Shown: positions 43,362 to 53,896, counted from the first letter of the stretch. The stretch: DNA of 64,000 nt from Teratosphaeria epicoccoides (GCA_021401465.1 JADDMT010000056.1:131374-195373); one strand, 5' to 3'. Made by a program: numbers and translations. Notes: generated from the letters alone by a model not told the origin.

Positions 43362-43480
43362 ACGTACGGCCACAGGTCAGAGAGAACAGAGGATCCCGTC
43401 CGCTCTCCTGTACTTAAGCTCTGAACCGATGGATTAGTACTGCGGTCGGTGACGACGTGGGAATTCCCATTGCTGTACGT
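43362..43480 (+). rRNA. 5S ribosomal RNA
   Basis: A 119-nt unit of correct 5S length. The ends pair (ACGTACGGC with GCTGTACGT, nine pairs with one wobble). Conserved segments are in place: GATCCCGTCCGCTCTCC..GTACTTAAGC, GGATTAGTACTGCGGTCGGTGACGACGTGGGAAT, and the 3' GCTGTACGT followed by a T run (Pol III stop). Helix III pairs CAGAG with CTCTG. Single dispersed 5S genes, outside the rDNA repeat, are normal in Pezizomycotina. Some loop positions differ from the usual ascomycete consensus, so a diverged copy or pseudogene is possible. Confidence 0.85.
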
Positions 43481-43599
43481 TTTGCTATTTTGGGGAGCGT
43501 CCCCGCAGCCACTCAGCTGGCGCTAGTCGAAAAATGCACCAAATCCATGCGTGGTGACGGTTCGGTGCACCCTCCGTAAACCTCGGGTATACTTTTAAA

Positions 43600-44321
43600 A
43601 AAAGTCGACTCTGACAAGCCCCTTTTTCTGTGTATACATGTTAGTACACTCTCAGAAAACCTGTGTATACATGTTAGTATACCCTTAGAAAACCTCTAGC
43701 AGAAGTATAACTTATCTACACTAGCATAGTACTAGTAACATAGCTTAGTATACTCTTATAAAACCTAATATACCTTCTCTACTAACCTTCTCTTCTATAC
43801 TAACCTCTAGCTACATATTTTTTTCTCTTCCTAATATACTACTAGTATCTAATTAGAATAGTACTAAGAAGAAATCTTTACTAAGACCTACATACCTACT
43901 AATATCCTACTAATTTAAAATTAGTAGCCTAATCTACCTCCTTATTAACTACTAGTATTTAAGATTAGAAAAGTATTAAAAACTTCTACTAATACCCTAC
44001 TAATTAGATACTAGTATTATAGCTAATTCTATAAGAGAATAGTATAAGGACAAATACTAGAAGGAGGGGGAGATTTATAGGCTAGAGTACTAGCTAGTAG
44101 GCGCTAAGAATGTAAGTAGTTTACTACTAGTAGTATACTAGTACTTACTTAGTATAGAATTAGACTCTAATTATACTCTTCCCTAGTAAGCATATCTGCC
44201 TATACTAAGGACCTATAGTATAAAATTCTAATAGCAAGGGAGAGTAAGTACTAGTAAATAACTAGTTCTAACTAAAATAGTAAATTAGTCTTAGGCATCT
44301 ATAGCTTTATAATTTAGGTGA
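43600..44321. repeat. Start of heavily RIP-like, TpA-rich repeat block
   Basis: Base composition changes abruptly at about 43.6 kb. CpA and TpG become rare and TpA dominates (endless CTA/TAG/TACTAG strings), while no coding frame survives. In 43740-44300 the few remaining CA dinucleotides are mostly ACA or GCA. This is the expected outcome of repeat-induced point mutation acting on CpA. Confidence 0.75.
43628..43693. repeat. 33-bp tandem repeat at the compartment boundary
   Basis: Two adjacent copies, 43628-43660 and 43661-43693, of a unit starting CTGTGTATACATGTTAGTA; a third, degenerate copy of the end (TAGTATACTCTTATAAAAC) follows at about 43748. Confidence 0.8.
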
Positions 44322-44512
44322 TGTTAAAATGTAATAGGTAGTTGCATACTAGCTACACTAAGTTAGTAGGATTTAGAGTTAGGCAGGACCCTGACTCTAA
44401 CCTCTCTGACTTAGGTTAGGGGTTAAGGGATATATAACCCTAGCTAGGAAGAGAAGAATTTTTACCTCTTCTCTTCTATTAATCACGTTTGTTATATATC
44501 TAATACCTAACA
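44322..44512 (+). repeat. LTR arm 1 of the fold-back element
   Basis: 191 bp, starts TGTTAAAATG and ends ATACCTAACA. Differences from arm 2 are mostly transitions. Confidence 0.8.
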
Positions 44513-44884
44513 TAACATATTTATTCTATGGCTAGTTCCTATGCGTAAATCTATTACCTGTATTTAAGGACTTAATTTAACAGGTTATAAGCCTAGGTTT
44601 TGCCTGTAGCTAGAAGAATTTATCAGAAGAGTATACTTAATCTGCTAGATAATTAAGGGCAGACTAGAGGCTACTACTATACTATGTAAAGGAGACTAGA
44701 GCCTGTTAGAGCATGTTAGACAGACTCTTAAGATGCAGATAAGATGTAAAAGAGCCTAGCAACTATTTAGACATAGTTAAAAAGTTTGTAGTTACCTTCT
44801 AAAACTATACAGGATGTTAAATTAATCCCTTAAATACAGGCAATGAATTTACGCATAGGGAGTAGCTACAGAATAAATATATTA

Positions 44885-45075
44885 TGTTAGGTATTAGATA
44901 TATAACAAACGTAATAGATAGAAGAGAAGAGGTGAAAATTCTTCTCTTCCTAGCTAGGTTATATATCCCTTAACCCCTGACCTAAGTCAGAGAGGTTAGA
45001 GTCAGGGTGCTGCCTGACTCTAACTCCTACTAACTTAGTAAGGCTAGTATGTGACTACCTATCACATTTTAACAC
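44885..45075 (-). repeat. LTR arm 2 of the fold-back element, inverted
   Basis: 191 bp, reverse complement of arm 1 with about 90% identity by eye. Confidence 0.8.
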
Positions 45076-45275
45076 TCCTACTTAGGCACATACTAGTGTA
45101 TTTAGCGTACTCCTACTATCTTCTAATCTATTAACTAGTAAAGATAATTGTCGTAGCAAGCTCATGCTATTAGATTAATGCTCTTGTAAAAGAGAATAAT
45201 GCGCTAGAGCATGTTTGCTACTTACATGTTCGTAAGCCTATGTGATTACTCTGCTTTTACAAGTAGGTCTAACTC

Positions 45276-45373
45276 TATATAAAGCCCCCCTTCTTTTCTC
45301 GATTGTCCTTCTCTTTCTCTTCATCATTAATTACTAATTTCTCTAATACATTAACATAGCTCTATAGAGAGGT
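45276..45373 (+). promoter_or_regulatory. TATA box and CT-rich leader of an unknown element ORF
   Basis: TATATAAA at 45276-45283 is followed by a pyrimidine-rich leader (45290-45330) and then ATG 45374. It looks like an intact Pol II promoter within otherwise mutated repeat DNA. Confidence 0.45.
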
Positions 45374-46018
45374 ATGTTACTAATCCTACTAGATAGTGCT
45401 TCGTTTAACGTAAAGCTTACATAGATTATCAAGCTCTAGTAGGTTATCTAGTGTAGTTAGCTTCTTTGACTATAGCTAACTCCTAGTAGCTCTGACGACT
45501 TAAGGCATCTGACCCTTACCCTTAGTAAGCTCTAGGCATGTATTCGCTTCCTTTATAAAGCTTATAACTTCAGCTGCTTTAACAAGGTACTACCTTCGTT
45601 TAAGAATAAAGTGACCTAGTATTATGTCTCTAATTAGAGTACTACCTTTATAAACGACCTAGGCCCTACTTAGTACAACCTGAACACTCTGAATAGCACT
45701 ACGCTAATTGCTACTAGCTTTGCCATAGCTAGCTCTAATCGGCGCGTGTTCTAAGATTAGTATAGGATTAGGTCTAGTAGATACTATAGTAAACTATATA
45801 GCGTATACATGTTACTAACCTCGCTATTAACTAAGCCTTAAGAGGAATATTCAAGTCACATAGGGCAATTATTCTTTAGAGAGGTAACAGTAAACAGGAA
45901 CGATAGAATCTAAAGGGAACAAAGGTTAAATTCTAATTAGTAAGATGATAACATGAGTTGAACGCGTTCGAGCTATAAGGGCATCTTAGCGTTCCTAAAT
46001 ACATAGGAGACATTAGTG
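45374..46018 (+). pseudogene. RIP-damaged ORF of unknown element, truncated by E2
   Basis: From ATG 45374 one frame continues for about 215 codons, interrupted by TAG and TAA codons (and one TGA) that could derive from CAG, TGG or CAA. The legible parts include MLLILLDSASFNVKL, LSKL.ACIRFLYKAYNFSCF and SSNRRVF.D.YRIRSSRYYSKL. The frame persists without indels until the E2 LTR begins at 46019. No family recognised; LLDSAS could be a damaged aspartic-protease motif, but that is weak. Probably the 5' ORF of another transposon, cut by E2. Confidence 0.45.
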
Positions 46019-46207
46019 TGTAACAGAGCATGTCTCTATTATACTCTGTTAGAAACTATGCTCTAACAGAGATAGTCTCTATTACTAAGCTATGTTCTCT
46101 ATCTTAGCTCCTATAGAAGCTTCTAAAACAGAGTCGCATTATATGACTTAGAGGGCATTGCATAACTCCTCTGTTACGGCTATGTTCTATAACACCGTTC
46201 TGTAACA
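46019..46207 (-). repeat. 3' LTR of element E2
   Basis: 189 bp with imperfect inverted ends (TGTAACAGAGC... and ...GTTCTGTAACA). It is followed immediately by CTATCCCCCTTTT, which on the minus strand is a polypurine tract, the same arrangement as at the E1 LTR. The partner LTR was not found in the window. Confidence 0.7.
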
Positions 46208-46326
46208 CTATCCCCCTTTTAGCTTAGCTCGTCCTAAGCTTATAAGTGTCGTTGCTGTTCTATCTGTTTTTACTGCTTAATAATATCTTCTTCTTCTTCT
46301 CGCAAGAAACCTTCCTACCTTAGTCG

Positions 46327-46331
46327 AAAAG
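46327..46331. repeat. Target-site duplication of E1, left copy
   Basis: AAAAG, identical to 53350-53354 on the other side of E1. Confidence 0.85.
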
Positions 46332-46821
46332 TGTCATAAGGGTAGGTGCCGATGGCAGGAAGGTAACCAGGTGTTAGACTCGGGAGCTGTGAAGAATATC
46401 GACAATGGCAGTTAACCTTGTAACTGACTCTCCTCTAAGTAAGAGAGGATTGAATTGAGATTAAGCACGAAGCTCCTAACTGCCTGTCCTAAAGCTATCC
46501 CTATATACTAGAGAGCGACAGAGCAGCTCTGTTAGATCTGTCGACAGACCTAACAGATCCGTGTCTATAGATCTGTAGACTAACCCCACAGATCTAAGGG
46601 TCTGTTATCACGTAACAGATCCCTTCTTCCTTGCAAGCCTATAGATCTGTAGACTAACCCTATAGATCCGGGGATCTGTCCTCACGTGACAGATCCTTTC
46701 TTCTATGACTATGCCTATGACTCATAGTACTCCCATGACGGTACTATGACTCATAGCACTCAGGACCTACATGATCCTGTATCCTACAGTACTCCGGACA
46801 GTACTCCTGACACTCATGACA
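46332..46821 (-). repeat. E1 3' LTR
   Basis: 490 bp, TGTCAT...ATGACA. It differs from the other LTR at about 16 positions, all transitions. Confidence 0.92.
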
Positions 46822-46834
46822 CTATCCCCCTCTT
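46822..46834 (-). other. E1 polypurine tract
   Basis: On the element strand AAGAGGGGGATAG lies directly before the 3' LTR, as expected for the plus-strand primer. E2 has the same tract beside its LTR (46208-46220). Confidence 0.7.
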
Positions 46835-46900
46835 AGTCTAGCTCGTCCCTAAGCTACCTCATTAGTGCGGGGTTTCTCTTGTTTCTTCTTTCAAACTGTG

Positions 46901-47452
46901 ATGTCTTCTCTTTCTACATTACTGCCTTGTGTCATTCTAGACACTAACGCCCCTTTAACGCAGAAACGCAAACGCCGCGCGAATCGAATCCATCGTTAGG
47001 GCTAGGACAGCATGAAGTCCTGTACTTAGTGTCAAGAGCTAAAGCTCGTCTGTCGGGTACACATTTCCTTAGGGAAATGTTCGCAATGTCACTTTAGCAA
47101 CTGTCGGAGTTGCGACGCGAAGGTGACAGAGGTCGAATGGAAGAAGTTAGGCGATTAGCGGAAAAGACTAATTGCTAATCTCAATCGTGCGAAGGTAGTC
47201 CTAGCCGAAGCTTCGCAGAAGATGCTAGAGGCGCATGCGAAGGAGATGCGTCTTCGAAAACAGTTAGACGTAGTCGACCGGGAGGTCGAAGATAGTCGCG
47301 CTCTCGAGGAGCGCGAGATCAGGGAGGAGGAGGCCGAGGAACAAGCTCTTGCGCAGGCCGGGTTTCTTCTTGACCTAGATCCTTCCGCGGGTCTCGCTCT
47401 TAGTCCTACGACATGGAGCGTAATAGAGGGTTTCGCTAACTCCTCATATTAG
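46901..47452 (+). pseudogene. E1 antisense Cys-rich/coiled-coil accessory gene
   Basis: ATG 46901 (MSSLSTLLPC...) begins 79 bp from the E1 3' LTR and points inward, opposite to gag-pol. The frame has 183 codons with four TAGs, each explainable as mutated TGG or CAG, and no indel. Contents: a basic stretch (KRKRRANR), then a cysteine region (SCT.C, LVC, KCSQCHFSNCRSCD). A charged helical segment follows (NRAKVVLAEASQKM, LRKQLDVVDREVEDSRA, EEREIREEEAEEQA), then a short conserved-looking tail LSPTTWSVIEGFA. The layout suggests a zinc-binding head and coiled coil. It ends about 60 bp from the convergent stop of pol. Function unknown; homologous in position and design to the extra genes of E2, E3 and E4. 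Confidence 0.7.
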
Positions 47453-47515
47453 GGTTTCCTGGATGGCGTGATAGCCGAGCCGGTCGACAGCGTCCCGCAG
47501 GAGTCTAGTCGTGGC

Positions 47516-50500
47516 TTAGGATCTTCTTCCTAGGTTCGTTCCTTTCTCGAAACTTCGTATCTTTTGCTGACAGTTTCGCAGGTGTTCTAGGGGTTCCCAG
47601 GTGTTCTCGGTACTCCCATATCCTTCCCATTTTACTAAGTACTGTCGCTGTCCGTCCTGCTAGCGAGTGTCGATAATCCTTTCGACAGAGTACTCCGGTT
47701 CTTCCACTTCAGGGTCGAGTAGTAAGGGTTCTGATTGCAGTGCGGCGTCCGGCGCTGCTTGTTCTAGCAGAGAGACATAGAACACAGGGTGTATTCTCAT
47801 CTGCTCGGGTAGCTGTAATTCAAAATTGACTGGTCCTGTCTTGGCCTTAATCCTGAATGGTCCTAGTTTTACAGCGTCTAGTTTTTTACTCGGTTTGTCC
47901 GATTTGATGTGACAGCGGAGGAGATACACCTTGTCCCCCTCCTTTAGAATTAGTCCCTTAATTCTCTTACGATTCGCGTACCGTGCCATGTTCTGCTGAT
48001 AGAACTGCAGGTCGAGTCGTGCTTCTGTTTGCAGTCGGCGTAGATGTTCTACTCGTCCGAGTGCTGCTAGGTTCGGATTACTAGCTAAGACGTCTGGAAT
48101 GTCTTCTATAGCTGATCTATACGCCATCTGAAATGGCGAGAGTCCTGTCGACTCTGCTGGCGTACTATTATACGCGAGCTGTGCCATTAGCAACAACTCT
48201 ACCTAGTTGTTCTGGTCCCTATTAACATAGGATCGAAGGTACTGTTCTAACGTCTGATTTAGGCGTTCTGTCTGTCTATCCGTCTAAGGGTAGAAGGAAG
48301 TACTCAATTGATGTTTGACCTGGAATTGTCTCATCAGGGCTCTCTAGAAGTTAGAGGTAAACACGGATCCTCGATCCGTTACTAGGTCCTGTAGCATGCC
48401 ATGTAATGCTACTACCTATTTGATGAAGACATGCGCGATATCTTTAGTCTTGAAGTCTTCGCGGTAAGGGATAAATTTCCCGAACTTAGTAAATCGGTCG
48501 ACTACTACCATGATCCTGTCGAAGAACTCATTAGTCGCGGGTTCTCTCGACTGAGGTAGTTTAACGATAAAATCCATAGCGAGCGATTCCCATAGCCGTT
48601 AAGGTACCTTTAGTGGTCATAGTAGCCTATACGGTCTGTGACAGTCGTGCTTACTTCGTTAGCAAGTCACACATCGACAGACGTAGTCCTTGATTACCTT
48701 GCTCATCCTAGGGAAGTAATATTCTTGTCGGAGAATTTGCTTCATTTTAGACACTCCCGGGTGTCCTGCCTGAGGTACGTCATGTCGGAGGCGTAGTAGT
48801 TCCGATCGTAAAGACGTTAGCACGTATACTAATCCTTGAAACAGAAGGATTCCGTCTTCGTCTTCCTAACCCTCCTGTCCATCAATGTCGTCGCGGACAG
48901 CGAGTGCGGTTAGGTCATGGATTAGGGCGTTCTTCAGGTCGTCCTGAAACCTACTAGTCCATGTAACAGTCGTGGCCGCGAGTCGGTTGACTCCTAGCGT
49001 GCCATCGCTATTTTCCTGGAGAACAGCATGTTTCTCCCGCTTCACGCCCTTCATGTAGTCCGTCTAGCGGCTAAGTGCATCGGCGCGTGCGTTGTCGGTC
49101 CCCTTGCGATAGACGATCTTGCAGTTAAAACTAGAGAGCTCCTCGCTCTACCGAACCTGTCGTCAGTTTAACTCTTTCGTCGTTATGAAGTATCGCAAGT
49201 TCTCATGGTCTGTGTAGACCGTGACCTAGTGCTTAGAACCTTCTAAGTAGACCCGCCAGGCCTTGTAGGCGTCTACTATGGCTAGAAGTTCTTTGTCGTG
49301 GACGTCATATCGGAGTTCCGGTCTAGACAATTTCCTCGAGTAGTAGGCGACTAGCTGTAGTCGTCTACTCGGTCCTAGTTGACTCAAGCATGCCCCGAGT
49401 GCTGCGTCGGAGGCATCTGTTTCGACTGTGATAGGCTTATCCAGGTCGAACACAAGTAAGATCGGCTGATCTGTAAATCGTCGCTTGAGTTCCTCGAAGG
49501 CATTCCGTTAGGCGTCGTCCTATACGAATGGTGTATCCTTCGTCGTAAGAGTCGTAAGTAGTGCCATGATCTTCGAATAGTTTGCCACAAATCTCCTGTA
49601 GAAGTTGGCGAATCCAAGGAAGGACTATACTTCCTTAACATTAGTCGGCGTAGGCTACTCTTTTACGACCTAGACTTTCTTAGTGTCTATCTTGATTCTA
49701 TTCCATGCTACTACGTAGCCAAGGAATTGTACTTCCTGCTTATGAAACTCGCTCTTCTGCGGCTTGACCTTTAGTCAGTAGTCCTGGAGTTTCTGAAGTA
49801 CCTTGCGTACGTGAGTCCTATGTTCTTCGATCGTCCGGGAATAGACGAGGATGTCGTCTAGGTATACAACTACAAAGACGTCGAGGTACTCTCGTAGCAC
49901 ATTGTTGATAAATGCCTGCCATGTAGCCAGGGCGTTTGTCAACCTAAATGGCATGACTATGTACTCGTAGTGCCTAAACCTAGTTCGGAACGCAGTCTTC
50001 CATTCTTCGCCTTCCTTAATTCGAATTCGATTATACGCTCTGGGTATGTCGAACTTCGAGAACCACATTGCTCCTTGTAGGCAGTCCTGCAATTCCGAGA
50101 GCAAAGGAAGCGGATAACTATTCTTTATCGTGATGTCGTTTAATCCACGATAATCCACGCAGAGTCGCTAGTCATCTTCCCCCTTAGGCACAAACAGGAT
50201 CGGATATCCGGCTAGGGACTACGACTCGCGAATGAAGCCTTTCCGGAGGTTGTCTTCTAGGTACTTCCGGAGAATCTCTAGTTTCGCTGCTAATAACGGG
50301 CGAACTGATTGCTTCGTCAGTGTCTTGCCAGGGAGTAAGGGTATCCCGTGGTCCTACTCCTAGTGTTCTGGCAGAGCTTCTTAGTCAGGTTCTTCCTCGA
50401 AAAGAGTAGCGAACTCTTTATACTCATCGGGAACTGTAAATTCGACCCTGACTTCCGATTGCGTTGCTTTGACCTATAGGACGTGCACTTCCTGTTCTGG

Positions 50501-52800
50501 ATCCTTGATAGCGGCTACCATCTCGCTTGAAGTCATAGCACATATTTCGATCTTGCCTAGTGCGTCGTGCACTACAGGTAGAGGTATCGATCTTGAGAGT
50601 TCTAGGAACTAGATCCTCTCATTCTTCTAGTCGATATAGGGGTTAGCGTTCCTTAGCCATAGCAACCCTAGTACTACATCCGAGCCTGGCGACTCCGTGA
50701 TGTCGAACTAGAGCATCTCTCGGTGGCGTCCTATCCGCAGAGGCATCATCTCGGTCTCCTCGTCAACTATTCCTTGGTTGTACGTGACCGGCTTTCCATC
50801 GATCGCTTATAGCGAGAAAGCATTCGTTTTCGCCTGTAGCTTTATCCTAGCTGTCCTGGCGAACTTGGGCGTCATGAAGATTCCAGTACATCCTGAATCT
50901 ATTAAGGCCCTGGCTAGCGTCTCGTCGATGTGCAACTATACTCTAAGGTTGTTCGCGTATCTGGCGCCGATCGCGGCACATCGTTACAGCCCTGTCTAGT
51001 CTGTCTGTAGGTCTAATTTCGGCGGACCTCGTCGTTTCCCGAATAACTGTCTTCACGGACTAGTTCAGGGATCGTGCGGTCTCGGCTTCTTCTGTAAGCG
51101 TTACCGTTTTCTGGCCTAAGAGATCGTTCGCGTTCTTGGCCTCGCTGTTCCTGCGTGTTCCTTGCGTACTCCATCTTTAAATGATAGACTCGGAGTCGTA
51201 GCGCTCGTAGAATCTGAATACCTTCGTGGGTTAGGTAGCCTCCCTAGGGCGTAAACTCTACCCCGAACAGTACAATTTCTTGGACAACTTTCTGATGCGC
51301 GTGAGGTTAAGCTACGACCGGTAGTCTCCTTAGGTGTCGTCGCATACGGTCGGCTAGTTCGTCATACTGAAGCTAGTCGACGTGTTGTACTCCATTAATC
51401 CATGGGCAAGCCTGAGCCTACTAGTTCTGTATGATCCGGATAATGTCGAGTCCGATGTCATGTGGCGGCATAGCCTATCGCTCTATGCTCTCGTCTTCCT
51501 CGGAATCAGGAATGACGGCTTCGACAAGCTCGTAGTTGTCGTCCGAACCTTCTTCTTCTTCTTCTAGTTCCTGTTCTCTCAGGACTGTCGTACTAGAAGG
51601 TGTACCCCTTAGCGCATAGATCGACTATGCCTTGTTTCGGCTAGGGTACTATCCGGAACCATCTTTATCACTCTTGTGAATTCGACAATCGTCGTCGTAG
51701 CACGCAGTCTAAGTAAGTGCGGCATGGTCCGGCTCTCGAGTGGCGGCGACCTTTTGCTTAGGTGCCGTCGTTGTCGCGCGAGCCTGCTCTATCCTAGGCA
51801 GCTCTTGTCGTTGCTTCCTAGCAAAACATTCGCGGGAAAAGTGTCCTTTCTTTCCGCAGTTGTGGCACTCGAGATTACTCTTGTCGAATGGCTTCTTCAG
51901 ACCATTCTAGGGAGGAGAGCCCTTCCGCGGCTTTCCTTGGGGTCTATTCCTCGGACGCCCCTTAGTCGCATCTAACTCCATAGGTTGGAGACCGTAGTAA
52001 TCGCTTCGCCATTTCGGTGCTAATCGTTAGACCTTATGGTTAGCCTGCGCCAGCTTGCGATTTCCATGTTGTCGTTCTTGCTGTCGTTCCTAGATGCGAT
52101 TATCGATTCTAATCGCGAGATCGCTTATTTCCTTGAACGTCGTTAGCCGATCTCCTCGGGCAATTTCATCTTTAACCGTCTCCTTTAGTCCCTAGTAGAA
52201 CTGAGCGGCTAAAGCGTTATCATTCTAGTCGACTCGAGCAGAGAGGGTCTGAAAGTCCGCGCGGTACTTCGTGGCGGAACCCTTCTGCTAGATTCCTAGG
52301 AGAGCTCTTTCGGCCTCTTGTTGCTCATTACCGAGCCCGAACGCTTCGCGTAATGCCTTAAACAAAGACTTGTCTGAGTTAAGAATCTCCCTAGTCGTCG
52401 TCTTCCTGGCTTCGGCGCTGCTAACGTGATCCAGATAATCCGTTAGATGAGGCTAGATAAACTCGAACGCCGGTCCCTTCAGGTAAGAGACAATGTACAT
52501 CATTCGCTTATGATGTGTCGTAAACCGTTCCATATCCACGTTAAATGCTAACTAGCATTGTAGGATAAACATCTCGACTTGAGATCGTTATCCTGTGAAC
52601 TCTGTAGGGCTTCCCATCTTGAAGCCGTTGTTGCCGTGTCCATTCCCGGTAGTTGAACCTGCGACGGATGCTAGAGCCATCTCGCTAAGGTGAATGGATT
52701 CGAGCTACTACGTGATTTGAGGTATAGCGGCAACTTGTTCTCGTGGTGTCGGTTGACTGTCGCTAGAGCTTGAATTGACAGTTGAAGAACTACTTAACAT
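47516..52800 (-). pseudogene. E1 gag-pol (chromovirus polyprotein), inactivated
   Basis: Gag starts at ATG 52800 and includes a capsid-like region (SPTEFTG, FNVDMERF) and the CCHC zinc knuckle. Protease, RT, RNase H and integrase follow in a frame shifted -1 relative to gag, so a -1 frameshift between about 51800 and 50900 is inferred. Catalytic residues remain: DSG in protease, YLDD in RT, TDAS in RNase H, and Asp (MDFIVKLP), Asp (TDRGSVFT) and Glu (TERLNQTLEQY) in integrase. The chromodomain at the end reads YSVERIIDTR, YLVKWEGYGSTENTWEPLEHL. About 30 TAG/TAA codons interrupt it; nearly all fit CAG, CAA or TGG ancestors. Confidence 0.85.
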
Positions 52801-52859
52801 AGGCGTATGTCAAGCGCTCGCCGAGTCTCCTGATGCTTCCCTAGAAGTAGTGCTCAAAA

Positions 52860-53349
52860 TGTCATAAGGGTAGGTGCCGATGGCAGGAAGGTGACTAGGT
52901 GTTAGACTCGGGAGCTATGAAGAATATCGACAATGGCAGTTAACCTTGTAACTGACTCTCCTCTAAGCAAGAGAGGATTGAATTGAGATTGAGCACGAAG
53001 CTCCTAACTGCCTGTCCTAAAGCCATCCCTATATACTAGAGAGCGACAGAGCAGCTCTGTTAGATCTGTCGACAGACCCGACAGATCCGTGTCTGTAGAT
53101 CTGTAGACTAACCCCACAGATCTAAGGGTCTGTCATTACGTGACAGATCCCTTCTTCCTTGCAAGCCTATAGATCTGTAGACTAACCCTACAGATCCGGG
53201 GATCTGTCCTCACGTGACAGATCCTTTCTTCTATGACTATGCCTATGACTCATAGTACTCCTATGACGGTACTATGACTCATAGCACTTAGGACCTACAT
53301 GATCCTGTATCCTATAGTACTCCGGACAGTACTCCTGACACTCATGACA
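52860..53349 (-). repeat. E1 5' LTR
   Basis: 490 bp, TGTCAT...ATGACA; contains paired copies of an AGATCTGTAGACTAACCC motif and CACGTGACAGATCC-type repeats. The gag ATG is 59 bp inside its end. Confidence 0.92.
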
Positions 53350-53354
53350 AAAAG
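53350..53354. repeat. Target-site duplication of E1, right copy
   Basis: AAAAG, matching 46327-46331. Confidence 0.85.
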
Positions 53355-53896
53355 CTCTTACTGCTAACATCGCAAAAACTAGCACAGAAATAGCTCCTTG
53401 CAAGAATTGTTGCAACGCTAAGGTTTCTCCTAGCTAACCTTAGCCTTGATACGTTATTAGTCCTTAGTCGTCAAAATGCTTAGAATGTGTTCGAAAGAAT
53501 TATAAAGAGTGTGATGTTACTCTCTCTGCTCCTTAATAGGAAAAGCTTCAGGATCTTCGCAAGAAGCTTCGTCGAGATATTAAATCATTAGAAGAGGAGG
53601 AGGTCAATATCATACAAAAGTTACAAGATTGTTACATGAAGAAAATTCGTCTCTGTAAGTAGCTACATTTAGCTAAGCGTCGCATAGATGATGCTGTTAG
53701 GGAGGCGCTAGATATTCTAGAGCTTAAGGATCCTCTAGTCAAAGAGTCGCTTAATAATGTTAGGGTTAAGGTTCCTAAACCTCCTTTTGACTTTAATGGC
53801 ATCTTGGAAATACCTCCTAACGAATAGGCTGCTCTTACGGGTTTCTCAGATTTCACCGCATTAGGTTCCTCTTCTAGCCTGCCTAAATCGTCTTAG

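Larger units (their letters stand above)
44322..45075. mobile_element. Fold-back element built of two inverted 191-bp LTRs
   Basis: A 191-bp LTR (TGTTA...TAACA) at 44322-44512 is repeated in inverted orientation at 44885-45075, also 191 bp. Each LTR holds a GGGATATATAACC TATA region. The inverted homology continues about 70 bp inward from each LTR, leaving a ~230-bp unique centre with only RIP-damaged coding traces. The outer flanks (ggtga / ctcct) do not form a target duplication. It looks like two 5' ends of one retrotransposon joined head to head. Confidence 0.75.
46332..53349 (-). mobile_element. E1, structurally complete chromodomain Ty3/Gypsy retrotransposon
   Basis: 7,018 bp bounded by two 490-bp LTRs and a 5-bp AAAAG duplication. 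On the minus strand: 5' LTR (53349-52860), gag (from 52800, with an intact CCHC knuckle CHNCGKKGHFSREC at about 51867-51827), protease (ALIDSGCTG near 50900), reverse transcriptase (YLDD near 49860), RNase H (ETDAS near 49420), integrase and a chromodomain ending near 47520. Then, on the opposite strand, an accessory gene (46901-47452), a polypurine tract and the 3' LTR. The order PR-RT-RH-IN-chromodomain defines a chromovirus. Stops in the coding regions make it inactive. Confidence 0.92.
46283..53896 (+). pseudogene. E2 antisense Cys-rich accessory gene, split by E1 insertion
   Basis: The 5' part (46283-46331) reads [ATA]SSSSSRKKPSYLSR and continues in frame after E1 at 53350 as KALTANIAKTSTEIAPCKNCCNAKV. 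It then runs through CLECVRKNYKECD and a helical stretch (EKLQDLRKKLRRDIKSLEEE and on) to a TAG at 53896. Removing E1 and one copy of its AAAAG duplication restores the junction exactly. The presumed start codon is ATA, as expected if ATG had suffered a G-to-A RIP change. Several TAG, TAA and TGA codons interrupt it. The cysteine layout (CxxC, spacer, CxxC-x7-C) matches the accessory genes of E1, E3 and E4. It begins 76 bp from the E2 LTR and converges on the E2 pol end. Confidence 0.65.

Noticed and set aside
46332..53349. CRISPR-like or satellite array from the repeated AGATCTGT/CACGTGACAGATCC motifs
   Set aside because: The repeats are internal to the E1 LTR and occur identically in both LTR copies; there is no spacer-repeat structure.
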